Shown piece by piece: positions 18,911 to 27,593 of a stretch of DNA of 64,000 bases. Numbering within the stretch: the stretch's first letter is position 1; the number at the start of each line of letters is the position of its first letter. Made by a program: the position numbers and the translations under genes. Under the pieces are notes generated by a model. That model had not been told where the DNA came from, made no database searches, and saw only the letters and a list, made by a program, of their open reading frames with translations. The DNA is from Vibrio sp. STUT-A11 (GTDB lineage: Bacteria; Pseudomonadota; Gammaproteobacteria; Enterobacterales; Vibrionaceae), in contig NZ_AP026763.1 of the NCBI RefSeq assembly GCF_026000435.1, forward strand, positions 2,294,001 through 2,358,000. The letters run 5' to 3'.

Positions 18911-20200
18911 TTAATGCAGCTTCAAATTAGGACGCAATACACGGTTGATACGACCAACCAGCATCATCAAGCCAGTCTTGAAAAGGCCGTGCAACGCAAT
19001 TTGGTGCATACGGTACAGTGAAATATACACCACGCGAGCGATACGACCCTCAACCATCATTGAACCTTTAGTCAGGTTGCCCATCAAGCTGCCCACTGTC
19101 GAGAACTGGCTCAGAGAAACCAAAGAACCATGATCTTTATACACATAGTCTTTTAGTTCACGACCGTTAATCATCGCAACAATATTGCTGAATGCTCGGC
19201 TTGCCATTTGGTGAGCCGCTTGCGCTCGTGGCGGAACAAACGAGCCGTCTTCTTGAGTACACTGAGCCAGGTCACCAATAACGAAGATGTTATCGTCGCG
19301 TGTGGTTTGTAAGGTATTTTTCACCACCAGCTGGTTGATTCGGTTCGTCTCCAAACCAGCGATGTCTTTGATGAAATCAGGTGCTTTAATACCTGCAGCC
19401 CAAACCATGATTTTAGCCGAGATCTTTTCGCCATCTTTAGTCGTCAAGCCATCTTTCTCAGCTTTTGTCACCATAGTCGCAGTACGCACATTTACACCAA
19501 GTTTGGTCAATTCTTGATGTGCTGCTGTCGAGATTCGAGAAGGAAGCGCAGGAAGAATACGTGGACCTGCTTCAATCAAGTTTACATTGAGCTTACTTGA
19601 GTCTAAGTCACCAAAGCCGTAAGCACGTAGCTCTTTAATCGCATTATGTAACTCAGCGGACAGTTCAACACCTGTTGCACCTGCGCCAACGATTGCGATA
19701 TCAACCGTACCATTACCACTTTTCGCATGAAGCTTAAGAAACTCATTGTTCATTTCGCTACGGAATCGGTGAGCCTGCTCTGGGCTGTCGAGGAAAATAC
19801 AGTTTTCACGAACACCAGGCGTATTGAAGTCGTTTGAAGTAGAGCCTATCGCCATCACCAGAATGTCATATTCCAGTTCACGGCTTGGCATTAGCAGTTC
19901 ACCATGCTCGTCTTTAAGTTCACTCAAGGTGATAACTTTACGTTCACGGTCAATGTCTTGAAGACTACCCATTTGGAAGTCGAAACTATGATTCTTCGCA
20001 TGAGCACGGTAGCTCAATGCGTCGACACCCTCGTCTAATGATCCTGTTGCTACCTCGTGTAACAATGGTTTCCACAAGTGGCTCGCTTTACGGTCTACCA
20101 GCGTAATTTCCGCGCGTTTCTTTCGACCAAGTGTACGACCAAGCTTAGTTGCCAATTCCAGGCCACCAGCACCGCCGCCTACAACGATAATGCGTGTCAC
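18911..20200 (-). CDS. ndh: NADH dehydrogenase II (non-proton-pumping)
   Basis: A 429-residue FAD enzyme at the inner membrane that oxidises NADH and reduces quinone without pumping protons. The FAD-binding GGGAGGLELATKLG (residues 8-21) and the NADH-binding AIVGAGATGVELSAEL (about 170) are two Rossmann motifs, and IFVIGDLAQC (about 305) is the second FAD motif. The length is close to E. coli Ndh (434). The C-terminal amphipathic segment YISLYRMHQIALHGLFKTG probably anchors it. It is in the ycfP-ndh neighbourhood as in enterics and has a long 554-bp upstream region with FNR-like boxes. Confidence 0.96.
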   Translation of the reverse strand: MTRIIVVGGGAGGLELATKLGRTLGRKKRAEITLVDRKASHLWKPLLHEVATGSLDEGVDALSYRAHAKNHSFDFQMGSLQDIDRERKVITLSELKDEHGELLMPSRELEYDILVMAIGSTSNDFNTPGVRENCIFLDSPEQAHRFRSEMNNEFLKLHAKSGNGTVDIAIVGAGATGVELSAELHNAIKELRAYGFGDLDSSKLNVNLIEAGPRILPALPSRISTAAHQELTKLGVNVRTATMVTKAEKDGLTTKDGEKISAKIMVWAAGIKAPDFIKDIAGLETNRINQLVVKNTLQTTRDDNIFVIGDLAQCTQEDGSFVPPRAQAAHQMASRAFSNIVAMINGRELKDYVYKDHGSLVSLSQFSTVGSLMGNLTKGSMMVEGRIARVVYISLYRMHQIALHGLFKTGLMMLVGRINRVLRPNLKLH

Positions 20201-20346
20201 AATGATTTTCCTCTACAAAAATGAATAAATGGGTTCAGCCCGACGCTTCACTATCAGCCACGCTGATGAAAAGCATCCAACCGATGAATTCTTGGTTCTT
20301 AGAGGTGTCTCAAGTTGTTGGGATTAAAATAGATGCTTAGTTTTTC

Positions 20347-20360
20347 TTCATTTTTATCAA
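20347..20360 (-). promoter_or_regulatory. FNR-like box 1 upstream of ndh
   Basis: On the minus strand it reads TTGATAAAAATGAA, 9 of 10 specified positions of TTGAT-N4-ATCAA. It lies about 147 bp before the ndh start. E. coli ndh is repressed by FNR in anaerobiosis (established knowledge); repression here is inferred. Confidence 0.5.
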
Positions 20361-20446
20361 TTGGTTATTGTGCATCTTCTACTGTGTCTGATGCCTAATA
20401 GATCAGACTAAAATGGGCAAGTTTTTTACCTGCTCTCAATAATTTT

Positions 20447-20460
20447 TTGATATTTGTCAA
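20447..20460 (-). promoter_or_regulatory. FNR-like box 2 upstream of ndh
   Basis: On the minus strand it reads TTGACAAATATCAA, 9 of 10 specified positions of the FNR consensus. It lies exactly 100 bp upstream of box 1, close to an integral number of helical turns. Confidence 0.5.
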
Positions 20461-20694
20461 ACAATTTTAATCCCGCTCATTATATAGAGACATGTTTTGA
20501 AGGCAACCAAAATCCTTGCTCAGAATACGGTTTGCCTACTTTATCGACCAGTCTACAACACCACCTTCGTGCCACATAGAATCACAACAGTAAAACAGTA
20601 GACGGAACACAATAATTGTTTAAAACAACTGCGAATCTGGGTAAGCCTAAAGCCCCGTGGAGAAGTCTCAGAAAGTCATTGTTCAGGATAAATT

Positions 20695-20718
20695 GAAAAA
20701 ATAACACTCCGGAGAGTG
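20695..20718 (-). terminator. probable ycfP terminator
   Basis: On the minus strand, CACTC-TCCG-GAGTG is followed by TTATTTTTTC, about 37 bp past the ycfP stop. The 5-bp stem is short but the T-tract is good. Confidence 0.55.
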
Positions 20719-20754
20719 CCATTTTTGTTCAGAGGCTGGATGAAATAATGCGTA

Positions 20755-21294
20755 TCAGGTATTTTTAAACTCTTTCACTGCTTGTAAGTGATGAGAGATC
20801 TTCTTGAACTTATGGGTTTGAGTATCATCCCAAATGATTGGGTAGTGCTTTTCTAGCTCCGCGGCGGTTTCTTTGTTGTCGCGTACTTCGTCTTCTTTAG
20901 ACAAAATAACCAAGCAATGTCCCTGATTTTTTGCTCGGAACTGGTCTACGCACTTAGTGGCAATATCTTCGTACTCTTCAGGACGGTCAATACGCCCTGC
21001 CATGTTTTTCTCAGGATGCAGATTTGGGTTGAAGATCACCTGCTTGATACCACACAGAAAACCAATCCGCTCAGACCAATATCCACCGAGGCCAACACCA
21101 CAGATCAATGGATTAGGATCATCAGATTGATCAATAACCTTCGACACCTCTTTTAGTAGATGTTGCATATCATGTTTAGGATGAAGCGTACTGTAATTAA
21201 TAAAGCGAACGTCATCGTCGATAAATTGTAATTGAAGAACTTTTTCGTGGTTACCCGGGCTAGTACTGTCAAAGCCGTGCAAGTAGATAATCAT
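20755..21294 (-). CDS. ycfP: YcfP (UPF0227) alpha/beta-hydrolase-like protein
   Basis: A 179-residue protein nearly collinear with E. coli YcfP. It begins MIIYLHGFDSTSPGNHEKVL, where HGFDS is the oxyanion-hole region of an alpha/beta hydrolase, and carries ICGVGLGGYWSERIG (about 63-77), in which the nucleophile elbow GxSxG reads GVGLG with no serine. It may therefore lack classical esterase activity. HKFKKISHHL (about 161) carries the C-terminal histidines. Function is unknown. E. coli has the order thiK-nagZ-ycfP-ndh; nagZ is absent here. Confidence 0.92.
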   Translation of the reverse strand: MIIYLHGFDSTSPGNHEKVLQLQFIDDDVRFINYSTLHPKHDMQHLLKEVSKVIDQSDDPNPLICGVGLGGYWSERIGFLCGIKQVIFNPNLHPEKNMAGRIDRPEEYEDIATKCVDQFRAKNQGHCLVILSKEDEVRDNKETAAELEKHYPIIWDDTQTHKFKKISHHLQAVKEFKNT

Positions 21295-21369
21295 CTGTAC
21301 CTCTCCCTGTATATATCTGGTACTTTTCGTAAAACTAACACTATTTCCTTACTCTTAAAGGGGAATATG

Positions 21370-22251
21370 TCACGAGTTATCAAAACAGTGATCGTCGATA
21401 CACAATAAACCTTTAAACTCGTTAGCACTGTTTAAGTATTGTTCATCTCCCCACAATTGATAGGCCAGTAAATACCAAAGCATCGCCATGACTAACGCTC
21501 TTGGTTGCCACGCTCTCACACCATCCATCCAGGCTGAGACATCTTCAATATTTCGAATTTGGCAATAACGTTCTACTCCATCTTTGACCGGCACATCGGC
21601 AACCTGCAGTATCAGTGCTAAGTCTAATCGAGGGTCTGCCAACCCAGCATACTCCCAGTCGATAACTTTGACTCCTTCATCGCCCCTAACTAAGTTATAG
21701 CAACCTAAATCAAAGTGACACAATGCCAGTGGCAGCTGCTTTATGCTCGGTTCAGTGCGCCACTTCTGATACAAAGCCTCAAACTCTGTCTCTACATAGT
21801 TACCGTCTAATTCTAGCCAATAATGATCGATTCTGGACAGATAAGAGAAAGGAGCTACCGGTATGGCCTTGGATGGAAACGTATGAATCGACGCTGCAAG
21901 AGAAAGCAACTCGTCCAACTTGATACCAACACTAGTGAGTGTCTCCCCCTCTACCCACTCGACGAGAAGACCTTGTTCGTGGATGAATTCTGGTTTGGGT
22001 CCGATGCCAAGAGCCTCAATGGCACTCAGGACCTGATATTCGTTGTGACGAGAAATAATAAATGCCTGACAGACTTTACTCAACGGTCTCCAGACGTAGG
22101 CAAGCCCATCCGCCGTCTCTATGCGCCAACAACGGTTGGTCAACCCTCCTGTAAGAGTCTGTACTTTCACAGGAGGTTCTATGAAGAAGACATCAAGCGC
22201 ATTCAGGGTTGGATCCAGCTGTTTAGCCTGTGGCCAAGAAAACAGTGCCAT
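21370..22251 (-). CDS. thiK: thiamine kinase-like phosphotransferase (ThiK/choline kinase fold)
   Basis: A 293-residue member of the aminoglycoside phosphotransferase/choline kinase family. LTGGLTNRCWRIET (about 34) is the nucleotide loop, LCHFDLGCYNLV (about 177) carries the catalytic Asp and metal-binding Asn, and KVIDWEYAGLADPRLDLAL (about 195) the second metal Asp. The position between lpoB and ycfP matches E. coli thiK, which salvages thiamine by phosphorylation; the substrate is inferred. An in-frame ATG at 22266 has no ribosome site, whereas GGAGAAG sits 8 bp before the ATG at 22251. Confidence 0.82.
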   Translation of the reverse strand: MALFSWPQAKQLDPTLNALDVFFIEPPVKVQTLTGGLTNRCWRIETADGLAYVWRPLSKVCQAFIISRHNEYQVLSAIEALGIGPKPEFIHEQGLLVEWVEGETLTSVGIKLDELLSLAASIHTFPSKAIPVAPFSYLSRIDHYWLELDGNYVETEFEALYQKWRTEPSIKQLPLALCHFDLGCYNLVRGDEGVKVIDWEYAGLADPRLDLALILQVADVPVKDGVERYCQIRNIEDVSAWMDGVRAWQPRALVMAMLWYLLAYQLWGDEQYLNSANEFKGLLCIDDHCFDNS

Positions 22252-22275
22252 TGATGACTTCTCCATAACTATCGG

Positions 22276-22866
22276 TTAGAGACCGAATAAGCTCTTTGAT
22301 TGCGCTTTGCGGATTTCAGTTTCATCCGCCCACTCGATCAAGCCGGTTTCGAGATCCATCAGTCTCATGGTCATTTTGTAGTACACGTCTTTGTCACTTC
22401 CCGCATTCTTCACAATGCTTGAAAGGTTGCCGTAAAGCATGTACTGCGCACCAACCATTTTACCAAACTGGATAGCAGTACTCTGATTGACTAGCTCATC
22501 GGTATTCTGGAAGTTTAGTTGCTGACGAACAGACTCGACTCGGTCCATATCGACAAAACGGAACTTACCTGAATTCAGCATTTTAGTAGAAATCGTGTCG
22601 GTAATAGACTCAGTATCAATATGCTCGCTGGTCTTATTTTTAATCCGTTCAACAAACACAATAGGACGCTGATCACGAGTAATTGCCGCTACAGAACCAG
22701 ACATCATCATGCTATCGACCATTTCAGCAGCAATGGTTTGCAAGTCGGTAGAACCAAAATCAATGGTGGTAGTTTCTGTCGCTTGCGCATCACCGTAAGA
22801 GACCTTGTTAGAACACCCCCCCAAAATGACGGCAAGACCTAAAAGAGCAATAATACTTTTTTTCAT
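22276..22866 (-). CDS. lpoB: outer-membrane lipoprotein activator of PBP1B, LpoB
   Basis: A 196-residue lipoprotein with lipobox LGGC (Cys18). LpoB reaches from the outer membrane through peptidoglycan and stimulates the transpeptidase of PBP1B. The C-terminal domain has the family patterns RPIVFVERIKNKTSEHIDT, MLNSGKFRFVDMDRVE and GAQYMLYGNLSSIVK. The disordered linker is short compared with E. coli LpoB (213 residues). It lies in the hinT-COG3014-ycfL-lpoB-thiK run. Confidence 0.92.
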   Translation of the reverse strand: MKKSIIALLGLAVILGGCSNKVSYGDAQATETTTIDFGSTDLQTIAAEMVDSMMMSGSVAAITRDQRPIVFVERIKNKTSEHIDTESITDTISTKMLNSGKFRFVDMDRVESVRQQLNFQNTDELVNQSTAIQFGKMVGAQYMLYGNLSSIVKNAGSDKDVYYKMTMRLMDLETGLIEWADETEIRKAQSKSLFGL

Positions 22867-22918
22867 GAGAGTTCCTTAGTTTATTCAATACCTACGCACT
22901 CTAGGCGCAAGCTAAAAA

Positions 22919-23311
22919 TTAATTGTCTTGTGCTTCTCTGATTTGTACTCGGAATCGAGTGCCATTTGGATTCACTGTCACTTCAGAAAGTGTCACTGAT
23001 TCAAAACCACGCACGATCGCTTTTCGCCACGGCCCCGGTTTGGTGTTCACTTCCAGGCCGTTATTGTCATACCAGTAAAAGCGGTAGAGGATATGCTGAT
23101 CACCTTGATAGTTGCTATTAAGCTGAACCACTCCTCTTGGCCGGTCGTCGACATACGTGGTCGTAATCTTGTCTACCAGTAATCGACTGCCCAACACATT
23201 GTCGTTAAAAAAGATTTGCTGCGTCTGACCATCAATTCGGATACCGGCAGTGTTGTCTGCACACCCTGCCAAACCTACAATCAACGCTAAGCCAATAAGC
23301 CAAGATCTCAT
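22919..23311 (-). CDS. ycfL: YcfL family lipoprotein (DUF1425)
   Basis: A 130-residue predicted lipoprotein with signal MRSWLIGLALIVGLAGC and lipobox LAGC (Cys17). The mature part is a small beta-rich domain with YRFYWYDNNGLEVN (about 77) and GFESVTLSEVTVNP. It matches the YcfL family by N-terminus, length and position next to lpoB. Function is unknown; the conserved link to lpoB suggests an envelope role. The start overlaps the stop of the upstream lipoprotein gene by one base. Confidence 0.88.
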   Translation of the reverse strand: MRSWLIGLALIVGLAGCADNTAGIRIDGQTQQIFFNDNVLGSRLLVDKITTTYVDDRPRGVVQLNSNYQGDQHILYRFYWYDNNGLEVNTKPGPWRKAIVRGFESVTLSEVTVNPNGTRFRVQIREAQDN

Positions 23312-24708
23312 TACAATCTCCCCAGTTGTTTATGCCACACAGTCGAATGAGCCCCTTGACGCGAAACCCAAACTAATGTCGTTTGCTGCGCAGGCACATC
23401 AAATTGATAGACTTGATCCCCCAAGTTTAAACGTTGTGTGCCGGGTTTCACGATTTGAGAAGCGGTTTTTACTCTCGCAGGCAGCGTTTGCCAGCTTCGG
23501 GTATCAGGCTGTTCGGTTAATGTGTTCCAGACGTTAAACAGAATATTGCCAACATCATCACCTTTCGCCGCTGCTTCTTTGCGCACGCGATCTTTCGCCC
23601 AAACTCGGATAGCCTGACGAATAACAATCGTCATCAAACGCTCGTTAAGATCATTTTGGGCCATGGCATTGATATCGGCCAAAATACTCGAATTCAGTGT
23701 CGCGCCATTCAGGCTGACACCATTAAACCTCTGTGAACCTCGCTGCGGGTAATAAGGCAGTGCTAACGAGTAGATTGCCCATTTGTTTCGGCTATCATAA
23801 ATGGGTAAATCGATGCGCCAACCTTGCAACGCTTCAACTACACCTTGTTCATCAAAGATGATAACGCGACCTTGTGCTTTGGTTAGTCCAGAAGGCGCCT
23901 TACCATAGCGCTTTTCTAACAGCTTAAGGTCTTCACGCATACCTAATTTCTTGGCAGCATACAGTGTGCTTTCTATCACTTGTTTATTGTCAGGCATCAC
24001 CGCCAGAGCCCGTCGGTAATCCACATACGCGCTGTTCAGGTCACGCGATGCTTCATACAACAAACCTGAAAGGTAAAACAGATAGCCGTTTTGCACCGCA
24101 CTGAGTTTTCCCCCTGCATCGGGATAGTTTGCCAGCACACTGCCCAAATTGGCTGACATACCTTGGTTTTTCAGATCTTCTTCTGCGGCTTGTAACGATT
24201 TCTCACGTGCTTTTCGTGCCGCTTCCTGTACTTGGTTAGCACGGCGGACCTCAACCAACGCGCCTTCCAGATCGTTTTTCTGCAGGTAATTGAGGCCCAG
24301 ATATAAGTGCAGAAAGCCAAGCTCATAGTCAGCAGGTTGATAATCTTTGAGGTTATCATTGATGGCTAAAGCCCCGACGCTGGTGGTGGTCTCGGAGAGC
24401 GAGATAGTGGCTCGGTCTTGTTGAACACGAACAGCGCGATCGCTTTTCTCCAATGCACTGAGACTGGTTGGGTAGTCTTGAGCGAGAAATGAAAGTCTGC
24501 CTTTTTCGAAATTGCCAAGTATCTCACCACCCACATCATTCGACTGAAGTTGTTTGGCTTTCACATATTCTCCAGCAACCACAGCCTGATACATGTCTTG
24601 GTTTTGATCACTGTAATGGCTAAATAAATTACCCGCAGACAAATTAGCACAGCCAGTCGCCATAAGAGCCCAACTCACTAGCCCTAATAGCTTCACACCT
24701 AATTTCAC
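23311..24708 (-). CDS. COG3014-type tetratricopeptide lipoprotein
   Basis: A 465-residue predicted lipoprotein, with lipobox ATGC about 20 residues from a GTG start. Helical repeats fill roughly residues 30-260 (LGFLHLYLGLNYLQKNDLEGA; SGLLYEASRDLNSAYVDYRRAL), resembling TPR units. The C-terminal half is beta-rich. I choose GTG 24708 because GGAG lies 6 bp upstream and the signal peptide then has normal form; GTG 24720 is the alternative. Function is unknown. Placement between hinT and ycfL-lpoB suggests it works with the LpoB system or in lipoprotein/cell-wall assembly. Confidence 0.8.
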   Translation of the reverse strand: MKLGVKLLGLVSWALMATGCANLSAGNLFSHYSDQNQDMYQAVVAGEYVKAKQLQSNDVGGEILGNFEKGRLSFLAQDYPTSLSALEKSDRAVRVQQDRATISLSETTTSVGALAINDNLKDYQPADYELGFLHLYLGLNYLQKNDLEGALVEVRRANQVQEAARKAREKSLQAAEEDLKNQGMSANLGSVLANYPDAGGKLSAVQNGYLFYLSGLLYEASRDLNSAYVDYRRALAVMPDNKQVIESTLYAAKKLGMREDLKLLEKRYGKAPSGLTKAQGRVIIFDEQGVVEALQGWRIDLPIYDSRNKWAIYSLALPYYPQRGSQRFNGVSLNGATLNSSILADINAMAQNDLNERLMTIVIRQAIRVWAKDRVRKEAAAKGDDVGNILFNVWNTLTEQPDTRSWQTLPARVKTASQIVKPGTQRLNLGDQVYQFDVPAQQTTLVWVSRQGAHSTVWHKQLGRL

Positions 24709-24781
24709 ATTTATCTCCACAAATGTGTGCCCAGAAAAGAGTATAAATTGGGTGGCGTATTCACCACCCTATTGATGCAGA

Positions 24782-25132
24782 CTAACTTACTACCATTGGC
24801 CCTAAAGGACGGCCGCCCAATAGGTGCATGTGAATGTGATAAACCTCCTGACCACCATGTGGGTTGCAGTTCACGATCAAGCGGTAACCGTCTTCAGCAA
24901 TGCCTTCGTCTTCTGCAAGCTTTCTCGCGACGGTAAATAGACGTCCCAGCATCGCTTCATCTTCAGCTTCGACATCATTCACTGTCGGAATCAATTTATT
25001 TGGGATAATAAGGATATGGCTAGGCGCGCGCGGGTTAATGTCACGAAAAGCAGTCACTAAATCGTCTTGGTAAAGAACATCAGCTGGGATTTCCTTACGA
25101 ATAATTTTACTAAAGATAGTCTCTTCCGGCAT
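24782..25132 (-). CDS. hinT: HIT-family purine nucleoside phosphoramidase HinT
   Basis: A 116-residue histidine-triad hydrolase of adenosine phosphoramidates. The motif HIHMHLLGG (His99, His101, His103) is intact, and PSHILIIPNKLIPT is the usual second motif. The length is normal. It is the first gene of the hinT-COG3014-ycfL-lpoB-thiK cluster, the same order as the E. coli hinT-ycfL-lpoB-thiK locus with the COG3014 gene added. Confidence 0.96.
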   Translation of the reverse strand: MPEETIFSKIIRKEIPADVLYQDDLVTAFRDINPRAPSHILIIPNKLIPTVNDVEAEDEAMLGRLFTVARKLAEDEGIAEDGYRLIVNCNPHGGQEVYHIHMHLLGGRPLGPMVVS

Positions 25133-25447
25133 AGGTACTCCATTTTATAAGTTGTGTAACGTAGTTAGTATGCGCCAACCCTAAGCAGAGCTCAATAAAA
25201 ACAGTGTTCACTTAACATTATTCATTAAGGTATTTAAAACAAAGCTTTTTTTGTAGCCTGCGTCATAAAATGCGCGTCGCATAGTCAATACAATCCGGTT
25301 AATTTTGTTACATTTTTAAGACAACTATAAATTATCTCCAAATTACTTACAGATACTGACCAAATATGGACTAAACCACTACGAAGCCAGCATTTTGACG
25401 TTATTTGGAAACCTTTTTGTCTATTTTCTGGGAGAGGACGCTCACGT
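25133..25447. other. divergent intergenic region hinT / chemoreceptor
   Basis: There is no gene in these 315 bp. A possible sigma-70 promoter for the chemoreceptor is TTGTTA (25305-25310), 17 bp, TAAATT (25328-25333). I see no clear FliA-type chemotaxis promoter. Confidence 0.35.
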
Positions 25448-27439
25448 ATGCGAGGTTCAGTAATTAAACGGATGTATGCTGGTTTTGGACTTATCATCAT
25501 CCTGTTCGCCGTCACTATTGCCATAATGATGGGCGGAATGAATGACATTCATGGCAAGTTTCAGACCGTATCCGAGTCATCTTTACCGCTGGTTTCGCTA
25601 TCGAACCAAACCAGTGTCGAGTTGCTTTCAGCAGATAAATCTTTCAAAGACTTTCTGACAACAGAGAATAAACAACGCATGGACGAAATGCGTCAGGAAT
25701 TCGCCAAATCTCAACAACGTTTTGAATCCACCCTGGAGCAATTAAAATCCGCGAGTGAAATCTACCCTTCCCTAGCCGAACCATTTGCCAAGCTGAAATC
25801 ATTAGAACGAAGCTACTTTACAGAAGCTATCGAAGCGATGGATAACTACGAATCCATGTTCTCAGCCCAAGAAGCGGTTCAGAAATCTTCACGACGCTTC
25901 CAAAAGCTGAATACTGAACTTTCTATCGGGCTAAAAGAATACGTTGATGATCAATCTAGTATCTCGGTGAAAGTGATGGCGAAAAGCTACTTCATCAAAC
26001 TGAAAGACGCCGAAGTGATCACCTCAGATGCCTTAGCCAGCTCTAACTCTGAGTTTGTTACCAAAGCCGTCACTAAAAACCGCAAAGCGATATCGCACTT
26101 AAACGACGCGTTCCGTGGTTTGGCTGCACAATTGCCTGAACTTCAAAAGGCCTTTGGCGATTCTGTCGAACAGTTCACCCGTGATGTGGGTAAACGTGGT
26201 GGCGTTCTGGATCAACACAACAGCTACCTCACCGCTCGCTCTGCGCTGTATGCCAACATAGCAAACCTTACCAGCAAAGTAGACGCAACCATGGCGATTC
26301 TGAAGCAGTTTACAACTACCGCCACAGATAAATTAAATGACTCCCTTGCTGAGGCGGGTGATATATACTCTGCAGGTGTCACAAAAGCCATGATCATTGG
26401 TGTTGTCGTCGTGCTGTTTGCTGCCGCCATCGGCTATCACATTGCTCACAGTGTGCGCGAACCTCTGACCAAGATCCTGAACGTACTTGAGAGCTTAACC
26501 GAAGGAGATATGACGCAGCGAATAGATATTCGTTACAAAAATGAATTCAGTCGGGTAAGTGGCCACATCAATTCTCTCGCTGACAGCCTGCACAACATTC
26601 TGGTTAAATTGAACGATGCGTCTGAAAACTTAGCGTCTACGGCCGCCACTAACGAGCAAACCTCTTCCTTAGCCCAGAGGCAATTGAACTCTCAACGTGA
26701 ACAGACCGCGAATGTCGCGACAGCCATGACAGAAATGTCTCATTCCGTTCAGGAGGTGGCACAAAATGCTCAAAGTTCTCTAGAAATGGTCCAGCGTGTA
26801 GAGTCTGCTTCAGAAGAAGGTCGTAATACGATGAGTGGCAATATAAGCACCATTAATCAACTGGAGACGCGTTTACATGAATCTGTCAGTGCCGTATCTG
26901 AATTACAGAAGATGAGCGGACAGATTGGCTCTATTCTGGATGTAATTCGTAACATTGCCGAGCAAACCAACCTATTGGCGCTGAATGCTGCCATTGAGGC
27001 CGCTCGCGCTGGCGATCAGGGGCGTGGTTTTGCCGTCGTCGCCGATGAAGTACGTGTGCTTGCCTCCAGAACCACAGAATCCACTACGGAAATTGAATCG
27101 ATGATCAGCAATCTGCAATCGAGTTCCCTTTCCGCCAACCACGTCATTCAAAGCTGTATGAACGATATGGAAGTCTCTGTGGAGCAAGCTTCAAAAGCCA
27201 ATAGCTCGATGGAAGAAATTCAGGCTCTTATCATCGAAATCAGTCAAATGAGTACCCATATTTCGCAAGCAGCAGCGGAGCAGAGTGAAACATCAGCAGA
27301 CATCGCACGTAGCATTGAAGACATCAGCAATATCGCAGATAAAAGCTATCAGGCAATGTCGAGCATCGCACAAACCAGTGAGTCGCTGACCAACCTAGCA
27401 CATCAACAAAACGCACTGGTGCACCGCTTTAAGCTATAG
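25448..27439 (+). CDS. methyl-accepting chemotaxis protein
   Basis: A 663-residue transmembrane chemoreceptor. The first helix spans residues about 7-28. A large periplasmic helical sensor (about 29-310) is followed by a second helix (AMIIGVVVVLFAAAIGYHIA, about 313-332), a HAMP domain (about 335-390) and the cytoplasmic coiled coil. The hairpin tip carries RNIAEQTNLLALNAAIEAAR, then GRGFAVVADEVRVLA. No C-terminal NWETF-type pentapeptide is present (ends HRFKL). The ligand is unknown. SD GGGAGAGG precedes the ATG and a terminator follows at once. Confidence 0.93.
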   Translation: MRGSVIKRMYAGFGLIIILFAVTIAIMMGGMNDIHGKFQTVSESSLPLVSLSNQTSVELLSADKSFKDFLTTENKQRMDEMRQEFAKSQQRFESTLEQLKSASEIYPSLAEPFAKLKSLERSYFTEAIEAMDNYESMFSAQEAVQKSSRRFQKLNTELSIGLKEYVDDQSSISVKVMAKSYFIKLKDAEVITSDALASSNSEFVTKAVTKNRKAISHLNDAFRGLAAQLPELQKAFGDSVEQFTRDVGKRGGVLDQHNSYLTARSALYANIANLTSKVDATMAILKQFTTTATDKLNDSLAEAGDIYSAGVTKAMIIGVVVVLFAAAIGYHIAHSVREPLTKILNVLESLTEGDMTQRIDIRYKNEFSRVSGHINSLADSLHNILVKLNDASENLASTAATNEQTSSLAQRQLNSQREQTANVATAMTEMSHSVQEVAQNAQSSLEMVQRVESASEEGRNTMSGNISTINQLETRLHESVSAVSELQKMSGQIGSILDVIRNIAEQTNLLALNAAIEAARAGDQGRGFAVVADEVRVLASRTTESTTEIESMISNLQSSSLSANHVIQSCMNDMEVSVEQASKANSSMEEIQALIIEISQMSTHISQAAAEQSETSADIARSIEDISNIADKSYQAMSSIAQTSESLTNLAHQQNALVHRFKL

Positions 27440-27473
27440 GGGGCGTTACCGGAACTGGTTCAACCAACTGTGC

Positions 27474-27508
27474 AAGGGCGACTTTTTATGATGTCGCCCT
27501 TGTTTTTT
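27474..27508 (+). terminator. chemoreceptor terminator
   Basis: Stem AAGGGCGAC / GTCGCCCTT with a 10-nt loop, followed by GTTTTTTAT. Confidence 0.9.
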
Positions 27509-27593
27509 ATACGCCGTGTCTACATATCGTTAGTATGGCCGGCTCATCCTCTTGCATATCTATTTTCGAGCGGCCGCATAAAAAGGAAAATCT

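Larger units (their letters stand above)
20201..20754. other. long intergenic region upstream of ndh
   Basis: There is no gene in these 554 bp that I can support. It is AT-rich and contains two FNR-like boxes (listed separately) and a probable terminator of ycfP at its right end. The stretch 20480-20690 has no recognisable feature; no tRNA or riboswitch motif is visible, but a small RNA cannot be excluded. Confidence 0.5.
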
